From: CAVURS01 sp963795385
GTDB taxonomy: Bacteria > Actinomycetota > Actinomycetes > Actinomycetales > CAVURS01
Direction of reading: 5' to 3'
DNA: 64,000 nt
Assembly: GCA_963795385.1 (NCBI GenBank)
Contig: CAWCHK010000008.1
Span: 103,891 to 167,890, forward strand
Positions 25,059 through 34,959 of the stretch are shown here, in pieces (the first letter of the stretch is position 1; every line of letters begins with the position of its first letter). Made by a program: the position numbers and the translations under genes. The notes beneath the pieces are model-generated. The model saw only the letters and a program-made list of their open reading frames with translations, made no database searches and was not told the origin of the DNA.

Positions 25059-25970
25059 ATGACCTCGACCGGCTACGGCTCGGCCGCCACCCCGGACCTG
25101 ATGCCGCCCCCGCTGCCGGGCAAGAAGTCCGGCCCGCGGCGACCCAAGGGCGGCGTCAGCCGACTGGTGGTCCTCGTCGTGTGCGCCGTCTACTTCTTCG
25201 GCCCGCTGATCGCTGCCTTCGCCTTCACGATCCGCAACGGGGAGAAGGGCGGCGTGACCTTCTCGGCGTACTCGGCGATCTTCGCGAAGCCGCCTGGCGG
25301 GCAGATCGGCATCAGCACCGCGCTGCGGACGTCGTTCGAGCTGGCCGTCATCACCATCGTGCTGACCCTCGCGCTGATGCTGCCGACGATGCTGTTGCTG
25401 CACCTGCGCTATCAGCGGGTGCGGCCGATCGTGGAGATCATCACGCTGCTCCCGCTGGTGTTCCCGCCGGTCGTGCTGGTCGTCGGCGTCTCCGACACGT
25501 TCGTGTGGACCGGCAGCAACCTGCACGGCCCGGCGGCCTCGGTCATGTCGACGATCCGCTCGCAGAACCTGCCGCTGGTGCTGGCCTTCCTCTACGTCGT
25601 CCTCTCGATGCCGTTCGTCTACCGGGCGCTCGACGCGGGCATCCGCTCGATCGACGCGTCGACCTTGGTGGAAGCCTCACGAAACCTGGGGGCCGGCTGG
25701 TTCACGGTGCTCTGGCGGGTGCTGATGCCGAGCCTGCGGACCTCGATCGTGAATGCAGCGTTCCTGTGCTTCGCCCTGGTGATGGGTGAGTTCACGATCG
25801 CCAACATCCTGCTCTACACGAAGCCGTTCCCGGTGTGGCTGGTGCAGCTTCCGGCCGTGTCGGGACAGATCCAGGCGGCGGCCTCGCTGCTCAGCCTGCT
25901 GATCGTCGAGATCCTCCTGCTGATGATCGGTGCCCTCAACTGGCGCCGTGGTGCCGAAAGGAACAGCTGA
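25059..25970 (+). CDS. ABC transporter permease 2
   Basis: 303 residues with six spans. The ATPase-docking loop reads EASRNLGAGWFTVLWRVLMP (about 205-224). The N terminus is Pro/Gly-rich and cytoplasmic. GGGAGG (25046-25051) sits 7 nt before ATG 25059. Second half of the heterodimeric channel with permease 1; three bases before the ATPase start. Confidence 0.9.
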   Translation: MTSTGYGSAATPDLMPPPLPGKKSGPRRPKGGVSRLVVLVVCAVYFFGPLIAAFAFTIRNGEKGGVTFSAYSAIFAKPPGGQIGISTALRTSFELAVITIVLTLALMLPTMLLLHLRYQRVRPIVEIITLLPLVFPPVVLVVGVSDTFVWTGSNLHGPAASVMSTIRSQNLPLVLAFLYVVLSMPFVYRALDAGIRSIDASTLVEASRNLGAGWFTVLWRVLMPSLRTSIVNAAFLCFALVMGEFTIANILLYTKPFPVWLVQLPAVSGQIQAAASLLSLLIVEILLLMIGALNWRRGAERNS

Positions 25971-25972
25971 CC

Positions 25973-27043
25973 ATGAGCGCCCTCGAGGTTGCCGCGGCCC
26001 GGGCCGGGACCACCGTTGAGTACCAGGGTGTCCGGCGGGTGTTCGGCCAGATGTCCGCCCTCGCCGGGCTGGACCTGAAGATCGAGCCCGGCGAGATGCT
26101 CGCCCTGCTCGGGCCCTCCGGCTGCGGCAAGACCACCGCCTTGCGCCTGCTGGCCGGCTTCGACCAGCCGACGTCGGGCCAGATCCTGATCGACGGCCAG
26201 GACGTCTCGCGGGTCCCGGCCAACAAGCGGGACATGGGCATGGTGTTCCAGTCCTACAGCCTGTTCCCGACGATGAGCGCGCAGGACAACGTCGCCTTCG
26301 GCCTGCGACTGCGAGGCGAGTCGGGCGGCACGCGTCGCAAGCGAGCCAACGAGCTGCTCGAGCTGGTCGGGCTGGCCGAGCACGTCAAGAAGTACCCGCA
26401 CCAGCTGTCCGGTGGGCAGCAGCAGCGGGTCGCGCTCGCCCGGGCGCTGGCCATCTCGCCCCGCGTGCTGCTCCTGGACGAGCCGCTCTCGGCATTGGAC
26501 GCCAAGGTGCGTGAACAGCTCCGCGACGAGATCCGCCGGATCCAGCAGGAGCTAGGTGTCACAACGGTTTTCGTGACGCACGACCAGGAGGAGGCCCTGT
26601 CGATGGCCGACCGGGTCGGCGTCATGCGCGCCGGCCAGCTCGAGCAGTGCGCCGCCCCCAGCGAGCTGTATGACCGCCCGGCGACGCCGTTCGTCGCCGA
26701 GTTCGTCGGCACGATGAACCGGGTCGACGCCACGGTCGTGGCGGACTCCAAGGTCCAGGTCGGCAAGCAGCTGCTCGCGGCCGACGGCGACCTGCCGGCC
26801 AGTGGCACCAAGGTCACGGTCCTCCTCCGGCCGGAGGCCGTCGTCGTGACGCCGGACGTGGACGGCGATGTCGTGGTGGCCACGGCGACCTTCCGCGGCG
26901 CGACGACGCGGCTGATCCTGCGCCGCCGCGACGACTCGACGCTGCTGGCCGACGTCCCCTCGCACCGGGCGGCCGAGCTCGCCGCGGGCGTCCGGGCCGC
27001 GACCAGCCTGCTCGACCGACCGGTGTTGCTGGCGTCCGGCTAG
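25973..27043 (+). CDS. ABC transporter ATP-binding protein
   Basis: 356 residues. Walker A GPSGCGKTT, Q-loop MVFQSYSLFP, signature LSGGQQQR, Walker B VLLLDEPLSALD, H-loop VFVTHDQEEAL, then a C-terminal TOBE regulatory domain (VLLRPEAVVV, RGATTRLILRR). It is of the PotA/FbpC/PhnT group. ATG 25973 has AAAGGAA upstream and follows the permease stop by 2 nt; longer in-frame upstream sequence is a shadow of the permease. Energises the importer. Confidence 0.95.
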   Translation: MSALEVAAARAGTTVEYQGVRRVFGQMSALAGLDLKIEPGEMLALLGPSGCGKTTALRLLAGFDQPTSGQILIDGQDVSRVPANKRDMGMVFQSYSLFPTMSAQDNVAFGLRLRGESGGTRRKRANELLELVGLAEHVKKYPHQLSGGQQQRVALARALAISPRVLLLDEPLSALDAKVREQLRDEIRRIQQELGVTTVFVTHDQEEALSMADRVGVMRAGQLEQCAAPSELYDRPATPFVAEFVGTMNRVDATVVADSKVQVGKQLLAADGDLPASGTKVTVLLRPEAVVVTPDVDGDVVVATATFRGATTRLILRRRDDSTLLADVPSHRAAELAAGVRAATSLLDRPVLLASG

Positions 27044-27056
27044 AACCACCGCGCGC

Positions 27057-28598
27057 GTGACCACCGACCGTTCGGCCCTGCGGCCGGGGGCGCCGGGACC
27101 CGGGGGCTACCGGCGGATCGAGCCTGGCTCCGGCGAGCCCCACGTCGTCCGCCCGGATCTCGGCCCGGTGGCGACGGGTGACCGGGAGCCGTTGCTCACC
27201 GTCGCGCACCTGTCCGACCTGCACGTCTGCGATCACCAGTCGCCGGCACGGGTGGAGTTCCTGGACCGCTGGGCCGACCCGGACTCACCGATCCTGGAGC
27301 ACCTGGGCGAGGTCGGCGCGCACCGCAGCCAGGAGCTGCTGACCGCCCAGGTCGTCGAGGCCGGGGTCCGGGCGGTCAACAAGGTCGGCTACGGGCCGGT
27401 CCTCGGCGCCCCGGTCGAGCTGACCATCGCCACCGGCGACAACACCGACAACGCGCAGGCCAACGAGCTGGCGTGGTACCTCGCCCTGCTGGACGGCGGC
27501 CGGGTGCACCCGGACTCCGGCGACCTCGCGCGGTACGAGGGTGTCGCGGACGACGTGATCGGGGACGAGCGCTACTGGCACCCCTGCTCCTCACGGGACG
27601 ACCTGCCGCGCTCGCTCTACGGGTTCCCTTCGGTGCCAGGCCTTCTGGATGCGATCCGCGAGCCGTTCGACGCGGTCGGCCTGGCGACGCCGTGGCTCGC
27701 GGTCAACGGCAACCACGACCGGCTGCTGCAGGGAACGGTGCCCGGTGAGGGCCTCATCGCCGAGGTCGCCGTCGGCGGCTCCAAGCCGATCGCGCTGCCC
27801 GCCCACTGGACCACCGAGGAGACCCTGTGGCTGATGGCCGGGCTCGAGCACTGCGACCCCAAGGCCCTGGCCGCGCTGGTCTCCGCCCGGATGCGGGAGG
27901 TCACCCCCGACGCCGGTCGCCGGATCGTGACCCGGCGCGAGTTCGTCGCCGCCCACCACTCGGCCGGAGCGCGCCCGCCCGGGCACGGCTACGGCGTCTC
28001 GGACGTCGCGTACTACCGGCACGACCAGGGGCGGGTGACGCTGCTGGTCCTGGACACGGTCGACGAGTACGGCGGCTGGGAGGGCTCGCTCGACCCGGTC
28101 CAGCTCGGCTGGCTGGCCGGCGAGCTGGCGGCCGCCCAGGCCGAGCGGCGGTACGTCGTCCTGTCCAGCCACCACCCCCTGGAGACGCTGACCAACCCGG
28201 CGGGTCCGGACCGGGTGCTGGGCGATGAGGTGCAGCGCCTGGTCACCGCCCATCGCTGCGTCGTGATGTGGCTCGCCGGCCACACCCACGCGGCCGCCGC
28301 CGTACCGCGGGGGACCTACTGGCAGGTCGTCGCGCCGTCCCTCGTCGACTGGCCGCAGCAGGCCCGGGTCGTGGAGCTCTCCCGCGGCCGGGGCCAGGTG
28401 CAGATCGCCGCCACCATGGTCGACCACGACGGGCACGCGCCCTGGGCCGGCACCATCGACACGGTCGAGGGTCTGGCCGGGCTCTCCCGCGAGCTGGCCG
28501 CGAACGACTGGCAGTGGCGCCGGTACGCCGAGCACCCGCGGGCGGGCCGGGCCGACCAGCGCAACGTGCTGCTCGCCCTCCCCGACCCCTTCGGCTGA
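27057..28598 (+). CDS. Metallophosphoesterase (TIGR03767-like, long-insert calcineurin fold)
   Basis: 513 residues. Di-metal motifs are spread by long inserts: VAHLSDLHVCDHQSPAR, ATGDNTDNAQANE, VNGNHDR, SSHHPLE and AGHTHAAA. This layout matches the TIGR03767 (PPA1498) group, which usually carries a Tat signal; none is visible here, so the enzyme is probably cytosolic. It is the last gene of the ABC operon (13 nt gap), suggesting it cleaves phosphate from the imported compound. GTG 27057 lies in the short gap after the ATPase gene; no clear ribosome site, so the first 15 residues are uncertain. Confidence 0.88.
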   Translation: MTTDRSALRPGAPGPGGYRRIEPGSGEPHVVRPDLGPVATGDREPLLTVAHLSDLHVCDHQSPARVEFLDRWADPDSPILEHLGEVGAHRSQELLTAQVVEAGVRAVNKVGYGPVLGAPVELTIATGDNTDNAQANELAWYLALLDGGRVHPDSGDLARYEGVADDVIGDERYWHPCSSRDDLPRSLYGFPSVPGLLDAIREPFDAVGLATPWLAVNGNHDRLLQGTVPGEGLIAEVAVGGSKPIALPAHWTTEETLWLMAGLEHCDPKALAALVSARMREVTPDAGRRIVTRREFVAAHHSAGARPPGHGYGVSDVAYYRHDQGRVTLLVLDTVDEYGGWEGSLDPVQLGWLAGELAAAQAERRYVVLSSHHPLETLTNPAGPDRVLGDEVQRLVTAHRCVVMWLAGHTHAAAAVPRGTYWQVVAPSLVDWPQQARVVELSRGRGQVQIAATMVDHDGHAPWAGTIDTVEGLAGLSRELAANDWQWRRYAEHPRAGRADQRNVLLALPDPFG

Positions 28599-28608
28599 GA
28601 TCCCGCGG

Positions 28609-29901
28609 CTACAGCCGCCCCGCGGCCTTGAGCGCGAGGTAGCGGTCGGCGAGCGCCGGAGGCAGGGCATCCGGCTCGGCGTCGACGACGTCCACGCCGA
28701 GCCGGCCGAGGACGGCGGCCAGCCGGTTGCGGTCGGCGAGCGTCCGCTCGGCCGCGGCTGCGGAGTAGACCGCGTCGGCGTCGTGCCGGTCCCGGGTCAT
28801 CGCGAGGACGGCCGGGTCCGCCACCGAGGCGACGACGACCTGGTGCCGGGCGGTGAGCAGGCCCAGCACGGGCAGCAGGCCCTCCTCGACCGAGGCGGAC
28901 TCGAGCGCCGTCAGGAGGACGACGAGGCAGCGCTGGTTGGTCCGGGCCCGGATGGCGCCGACCACGGCGGTCCAGTCGGCCTCGAGCAGCTCGGGCTCCA
29001 GCGGTGCCATGGCCTCGACCAGGGCGGGCAGCAGCCGCGATCCGGTCTCGCCCTGCACGCTGACCCGGACCCGCCGGTCCGCGGCGAGAAGGTCCACCCG
29101 ATCACCGGCCCTGGAGGCCAAGGCGCCCAGCAGGAGCGCCGCGTCCATGGCGGCGTCCAGGCGCGGCGCGTCGCCCACCCGGCCGGCGCTGGTCCGGGAG
29201 GTGTCCAGCACCAGGAGCACCCGCCGGTCGCGCTCGGGGCGCCAGGTGCGCACCGCCACGGAGTGGGAGCGGGCGGTCGCGCGCCAGTCGATCGAACGGA
29301 CGTCGTCGCCGACGACGTACTCGCGCAGGGAGTCGAACTCGGTGCCCTGCCCGCGCACGTTCACGCTGGTGCGCCCGTCCAGCTCGCGGAGCCGGGCCAG
29401 CCGGCTCGGCAGGTGTCGTCGCGAGGAGAAGGGCGGCAGCGCCCGGAGCCGTCCGGGCACCGGGCTCGACCGTTGCCGGGCGGCCAGACCCAGCGGGCCC
29501 AGGCTGCGCACCGTCACGCGGTCGGCCAGCCGGTCGCCCCGCCGGGTCGGGGTGAGCAGCGTCGTGAGCCGGCGCCGCTCACCGGGCGGGAGGTCGATGT
29601 CGTGCCGCTCCTGGGTCGCTCCGGCCGATGGCTGCCAGGCGTCCCGCACCGTCGCCCGCAGCCGCCGGCCGCCCTGGTTGAGCACCGTCAGGGTTGACTC
29701 CGCGGCGTTGCCGAGGCGGACCGATGACGGCGACGACCGTTGCCAGACAAGGCCCTTCGGCGACCCGGCCAGGACCAGATCGACCCCGACGAGCACGGCG
29801 ACGAGGGCGAACCAGCCGAGCAGGGTGGGCAGCCCGGGGACAGCCACCTGCACGGCGCCGCCCAGCAGGGCGAGCAGGGCGGTGCGTCCGGTGATGGCCA
29901 T
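28609..29901 (-). CDS. DUF58 domain-containing protein
   Basis: 430 residues. Two N-terminal membrane spans (to about residue 45), a beta-rich region, then the DUF58 signature GRTSVNVRGQGTEFDSLREYVVGDDVRSIDWRATARS split around residue 180-215, and a VWA-like domain starting VLLVLDTSRTS with a partial MIDAS (DTSRTS). It works with MoxR AAA+ ATPases, probably in maturation or assembly of envelope complexes. It is the last gene of the five-gene minus-strand operon, 9 nt after the MoxR gene. Confidence 0.92.
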   Translation of the reverse strand: MAITGRTALLALLGGAVQVAVPGLPTLLGWFALVAVLVGVDLVLAGSPKGLVWQRSSPSSVRLGNAAESTLTVLNQGGRRLRATVRDAWQPSAGATQERHDIDLPPGERRRLTTLLTPTRRGDRLADRVTVRSLGPLGLAARQRSSPVPGRLRALPPFSSRRHLPSRLARLRELDGRTSVNVRGQGTEFDSLREYVVGDDVRSIDWRATARSHSVAVRTWRPERDRRVLLVLDTSRTSAGRVGDAPRLDAAMDAALLLGALASRAGDRVDLLAADRRVRVSVQGETGSRLLPALVEAMAPLEPELLEADWTAVVGAIRARTNQRCLVVLLTALESASVEEGLLPVLGLLTARHQVVVASVADPAVLAMTRDRHDADAVYSAAAAERTLADRNRLAAVLGRLGVDVVDAEPDALPPALADRYLALKAAGRL

Positions 29902-29910
29902 GAGGGTCGG

Positions 29911-31007
<1,097 letters not shown>

Positions 31008-31011
<4 letters not shown>

Positions 31012-32234
31012 GATCGGCGTACCTCTCTGTCCAGCTGGTCGAGGATCTGGGCCAGGTGCACGAGCCCGGCGTCGTCATGGGGCGGCGGCCCCAGGAGCAT
31101 GGCAGCCACGTCCGCGCCGGGGATGCCGGTCCGGGCCGACACGACGCCGACCAGCGCCTCCGGCGGGGCCAAGCGCGGCAGCCCGACCCGCTCGCGCAGC
31201 CGGGTCATCGTCGCCTCGCGCAGGGTCGTGGCGGCCCGGGCGTGCGCGCGGGAGCGGCGGTACATCCGGGCCCGGCCCTCGGTCGTCTCGACGGCGCGCA
31301 CGACGACCGGCAGTGGCTCGGTCACCAGCCGCCCGAGCCGGCGGCCCCGCCAGAGCATGCAGACGCCGATGACGGCGAACAGCTCAAGAGCCAGCCAGCC
31401 GACCCATCGCGGCAGCAGCGATGACAGCGAATGCTGCTCTCCGGCAACGACATCGATGCCTGGCGCGTACCAGATCAGCGAGCCCGTGGTGCCCAGGGCA
31501 CCCACCAGCAGGGACGCGTCGCCCTGCTTGGCCAGGCGCTCGTTGGTCAGCAGCGCCGGCTGCCCGATCAGCACGGTGCGGCCCGGCTGCCGGTGCACGA
31601 CGTACGACGGGTGTCCGGACACGGGGTAGCAGCCGGCCACGTCCGGCCCGGGGACGATCGTGAAGGTCTGGCCGCCTGCGTCGACGGGTCCGGCCCGGGC
31701 CGCCTCGGGAGCGTTGCACCGGGCCTCCACGACCCGGCGCCTCGTGGTGTCGGAGACACCCACGTCCGGCAGCAGCCGTTGCAGCTCGTCCGACGAGGGG
31801 GCCACCAGCACCAGCGAGCGGCCGCGCGCGGTGACGTTCTGCTGGAGCACGTCGACGTCCTGGGTGGTGAGCAGGTCGGTCCGGACCACGAGGACGGTGG
31901 CCGTGGGGTCAGCCTCCGTCGCGCGGGTGAGGTCCTCGCGGGACCGAACCACCTCGACCCGTACGCCGTGGCCGGAGAGCACCTGGGCGATGGCTCGCGA
32001 CCCCTGCGGGCCGGCGCCGTCCGGGTCGAACGGTTCGCCGTTGCCGCCGTGCCCGGTGACCAGGGTCAGCAGCGCCGCCACCAGCAGCAGGCCCGCGATC
32101 GCCAACGGCCAGCCGGCCCGGCGGACGGCGGAGCGGGCCGAGGCGGTCCGTCCCGGCCCCCGGGGGCCTGACTCCGGAGGCCCGGAGGGACCGAGGGCGC
32201 CCGGGGCCGGGACGGCTGGGCTGTCGACGGTCAT
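31008..32234 (-). CDS. DUF4350 domain-containing membrane protein
   Basis: 408 residues: Pro/Gly-rich cytoplasmic N terminus, one span near 42-60 (WPLAIAGLLLVAALLTLV), the DUF4350 domain outside (SRAIAQVLSGHGVRVEVVRS, VLVVRTDLLTTQDVDVL), a second span (VGWLALELFAVIGVCMLW) and a cytoplasmic tail with many Arg residues. Start ATG 32234 overlaps the upstream stop by ATGA. A standard member of the MoxR/DUF58 cluster; function unknown, possibly a sensor of envelope state. Confidence 0.9.
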
Positions 32235-32950
32235 CGGGGCGCTCCCGCAGCCGGGACCCGCGCGGGCCCGGCCGGCAGCCCCGGCCGCGCGACCTGCACG
32301 GCCCGGTCCAGCCTTCGCAGCCGCTCGGCGTCCTGCGGCCCGGCCCGGACCGAGCCGTAGGTCACGGCATCGAAGACGACCGCCGCGGCCCGCAGCTCCT
32401 CGGCCAGCTGAGGCAGCAGCTGCGCGGCCTCGACGGCCAGCTCGTCCGCGGTTCGCCCCGGCCGCGGGTCGAGCAGGGCCCGCTCGTCCAGCTGCCGCGC
32501 CACCGCCCGCATCCACTCCCGGACGGCGTCGCCGTACCGTCCGGCCGCACGGTGCTCCTCCGCCCGGCTTCGGTGCTGCTCGGCCGTGAGGGCGCTCGCG
32601 CCGAGCAGCCCGGTGCGGGCCCCGGCCTCCGCGACGCGCAGCCGGACGCTGCGCCGGGTGGCCACGACGGCGACCAGCACGACGACACCGACCACGAGGA
32701 CCAGGGCGGTCAGCCGGCCGAGCCCGATCCCCGTGCTCTGGGATGCGTCGTCCAGGCGGGCGAGCAGCCACTCCAGGGCCCGCCGGAGCAGGCCGGGCCG
32801 GGCCCGGGCGTACTCCGGCCGGGCCAGCTCCTCGCGGGCCCAGGCCTGGCCGGTCTCCCGGCCCGGGGCCGGTGGGGCGGCTCGCAGCCCGCCCAGCAGG
32901 TCGGACCGCACGGTCATCAGCGCCGTCCCGGCCGCCGTAGCCGCCGTCAC
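32231..32950 (-). CDS. DUF4129 domain-containing protein
   Basis: 239 residues. One membrane span (LTALVLVVGVVVLVAVVA, about 85-102) and the DUF4129 C-terminal domain: RAEEHRAAGRYGDAVREWMRAVARQLDER, then RPGRTADELAVEAAQLLP and VFDAVTYGSVRAGPQDAERLRRLD. The GTG start at 32950 and the stop both overlap neighbours by 4 nt (GTGA, ATGA), so the operon is tightly coupled. Role unknown, cluster-specific. Confidence 0.9.
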   Translation of the reverse strand: MTAATAAGTALMTVRSDLLGGLRAAPPAPGRETGQAWAREELARPEYARARPGLLRRALEWLLARLDDASQSTGIGLGRLTALVLVVGVVVLVAVVATRRSVRLRVAEAGARTGLLGASALTAEQHRSRAEEHRAAGRYGDAVREWMRAVARQLDERALLDPRPGRTADELAVEAAQLLPQLAEELRAAAVVFDAVTYGSVRAGPQDAERLRRLDRAVQVARPGLPAGPARVPAAGAPR

Positions 32951-34119
32951 GGTCCTCCCGGCGCCGCCTGCTGGGCCGCGGCCCGCTGCAGGGTGACGTC
33001 CAGGCCCTCCCGCCGCATCCGCAGGTCGATGTAGAGCAGCACGAGGATCGCGGCCGAGAAGGGCGCGATCAGGGTGCGCGCGATCAGGCCGCCCAGCGAG
33101 GTGACCAGGATGAAGAGCACCGACGATCCCGAGCCCCCGGCCAGCACCCCGACGATCAGGAACGGCGTCTGCAGCACGCCGCTCAAGAACGCGGCCAGGA
33201 CCTGGGCCAGCAGCAGGATCCCGAAGCAGCGCCACCAGGATCCCTTGACCAGCCGCCAGGACCGGCCCATCGAGGCGAGCACGCCGGTGCGCTCCAGCAG
33301 CACGCTCGGCGGGGCGAACAGCCACCGGATCGCGATCCAGGGCCCGAGGCAGATCAAGGCGACGATCCCGGCGGACAGCACCAGGCCGCCGGCGAGGTCG
33401 CTCCCCGCGACGAGCAGCAGCACGCCGGGGACCACGCAGGCCGCGGCCAGGCCGGCGAGGGTCAGGAAGATCAGGGCGGTCACGCCGAGCAGGGCCCACA
33501 GCCGGCCGCGGGCCCGGTCCCAGACCTCGCGGACGCTGCGGCGGCGGCCGAGGACGGCGTCGCTCACCGCGATCACGAGCAGGCCGGTCAGCACGGTCGT
33601 CCCGACCGCCTGCAGGAGCGCGGCGCCCAGGCTCGTCACCAGCTGAGCGGCCCCGGCGGTGACCGAGTCCGAGCTCGACCCGTCGTCGGCGCCGGCGACC
33701 AGCGAGCTGACCGCCGCGAGCTGGGCCAGCACGACCACGACGGCGAGGGCCAGGTTCACGACAGCGGACAGGCCGAGCATGACCTTGGGGTTGAGCCGGA
33801 TGGTCTGCACCGCGCCGTCGAGGATCTCCCCCAGGGTCAGCGGCCGGAGCGGGACGACTCCGGGCTTGGCCCAGGCCGGCAGGCCGTACGCCGCGGGATA
33901 GCCCGGCTGGTGCCCCGCGTACGGCGGCGGGACCTGGCCGTACCCCTGCTGGTAGCCCGGCTGGGGCCCCGGCGGGTAGCCCGCGCCGTAGCCGGGCTGG
34001 GGCTGCGGTGGCTGGCCGTAGCCGTACTGCGGGGGAGGCGCCGCGCCGTAGCCGGGCGGTGGTGGTTCCGGCTCGCCGGAGGACGGCGGCTCCCACCCCC
34101 GCGGCGGGTTCTGGCTCAT
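32947..34119 (-). CDS. Multi-pass membrane protein with Pro/Tyr/Gln-rich tail (glycerophosphodiesterase membrane-domain-like)
   Basis: 390 residues. The first 85 are a disordered PGYG/QPG repeat tract; then GVVPLRPLTLGEILDGAVQTIRLNPKVMLG, typical of the membrane domain family found at the head of the MoxR/DUF58 cluster, and about six spans. ATG 34119 is the first start before the repeat tract. No enzymatic motif. It is the first gene of the operon, divergent from mtrA with a 152-bp gap. Confidence 0.85.
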   Translation of the reverse strand: MSQNPPRGWEPPSSGEPEPPPPGYGAAPPPQYGYGQPPQPQPGYGAGYPPGPQPGYQQGYGQVPPPYAGHQPGYPAAYGLPAWAKPGVVPLRPLTLGEILDGAVQTIRLNPKVMLGLSAVVNLALAVVVVLAQLAAVSSLVAGADDGSSSDSVTAGAAQLVTSLGAALLQAVGTTVLTGLLVIAVSDAVLGRRRSVREVWDRARGRLWALLGVTALIFLTLAGLAAACVVPGVLLLVAGSDLAGGLVLSAGIVALICLGPWIAIRWLFAPPSVLLERTGVLASMGRSWRLVKGSWWRCFGILLLAQVLAAFLSGVLQTPFLIVGVLAGGSGSSVLFILVTSLGGLIARTLIAPFSAAILVLLYIDLRMRREGLDVTLQRAAAQQAAPGGP

Positions 34120-34271
34120 CGGACCCCCAAGGCGCACCGGACGCAGGACCTGCGGCCGGGCCCACCATGCTGCCAGAGGGTGCGATGTGGCCGGCCCGCT
34201 CACCCGCGCGTGTCACTATCACTCGTGGGTGCGGTGGCCGGAAGAGGCCACCCGTCAGATGGAGGCAGCCC

Positions 34272-34949
34272 ATGAAGGGTCGCGTGCTGGTGGTCGACGA
34301 CGACCAGGCACTCGCGGAGATGCTCGGGATCGTGCTGCGCGGCGAGGGCTACGAGCCCGTGCACTGCGCGGACGGCGAGGCGGCGCTGGAGACGTTCCGG
34401 TCGACCCAGCCCGACCTCGTGCTGCTCGACGTGATGCTCCCCGGCGTCGACGGCATCGAGGTCTGCCGCCGGCTGCGCGCCGAGTCCGGCGTCCCCATCG
34501 TGATGCTGACGGCGAAGACCGACACCGTCGACGTGGTGGTCGGCCTGGAGTCCGGCGCCGACGACTACGTCATGAAGCCGTTCAAGCCGCAGGAGCTCGT
34601 CGCCCGGATCCGGGCCCGGCTGCGCGGCGGGGGCGAGCCCTCGCCGGAGAAGCTCGAGATCGGCGACCTCGCCATCGACGTGGCCGGCCACTCGGTCCGG
34701 CGCGACGGCTCCCAGATCAACCTGACGCCGCTCGAGTTCGACCTGCTGGTGGCGCTGGCCCGCAAGCCGTGGCAGGTGTTCTCCCGCGAGGTCCTGCTCG
34801 AGCAGGTGTGGGGCTATCGGCACGCCGGCGACACCCGCCTGGTCAACGTCCACGTGCAGCGGCTGCGCTCGAAGATCGAGCGCGACCCCGAGCACCCGGA
34901 GGTCGTGGTGACGGTCCGCGGCGTCGGCTACAAGGCGGGGCCGGCCTAG
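34272..34949 (+). CDS. mtrA: Two-component response regulator MtrA
   Basis: 225 residues, OmpR/PhoB type. Receiver: DDD at 9-11, phospho-acceptor D53 in LLDVMLPG, K in YVMKPFKP; then a winged-helix DNA-binding domain (LTPLEFDLLVALARKPWQVFSREVLLEQVWGYRHAGDTRLVNVHVQRLRSKIE in two pieces). MtrA is the conserved, often essential regulator of cell wall and cell division genes in actinobacteria. GGAGG at 34261-34265 fixes ATG 34272. It heads mtrA-mtrB-lpqB. Confidence 0.97.
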   Translation: MKGRVLVVDDDQALAEMLGIVLRGEGYEPVHCADGEAALETFRSTQPDLVLLDVMLPGVDGIEVCRRLRAESGVPIVMLTAKTDTVDVVVGLESGADDYVMKPFKPQELVARIRARLRGGGEPSPEKLEIGDLAIDVAGHSVRRDGSQINLTPLEFDLLVALARKPWQVFSREVLLEQVWGYRHAGDTRLVNVHVQRLRSKIERDPEHPEVVVTVRGVGYKAGPA

Positions 34950-34959
34950 CCGCCCGACG

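Noticed and set aside
34200..34271. Possible MtrA autoregulatory site upstream of mtrA
   Set aside because: The repeated TCAC sequences (GTGTCACTATCACTCG) are suggestive, but do not clearly match a known MtrA box, so no site is called.
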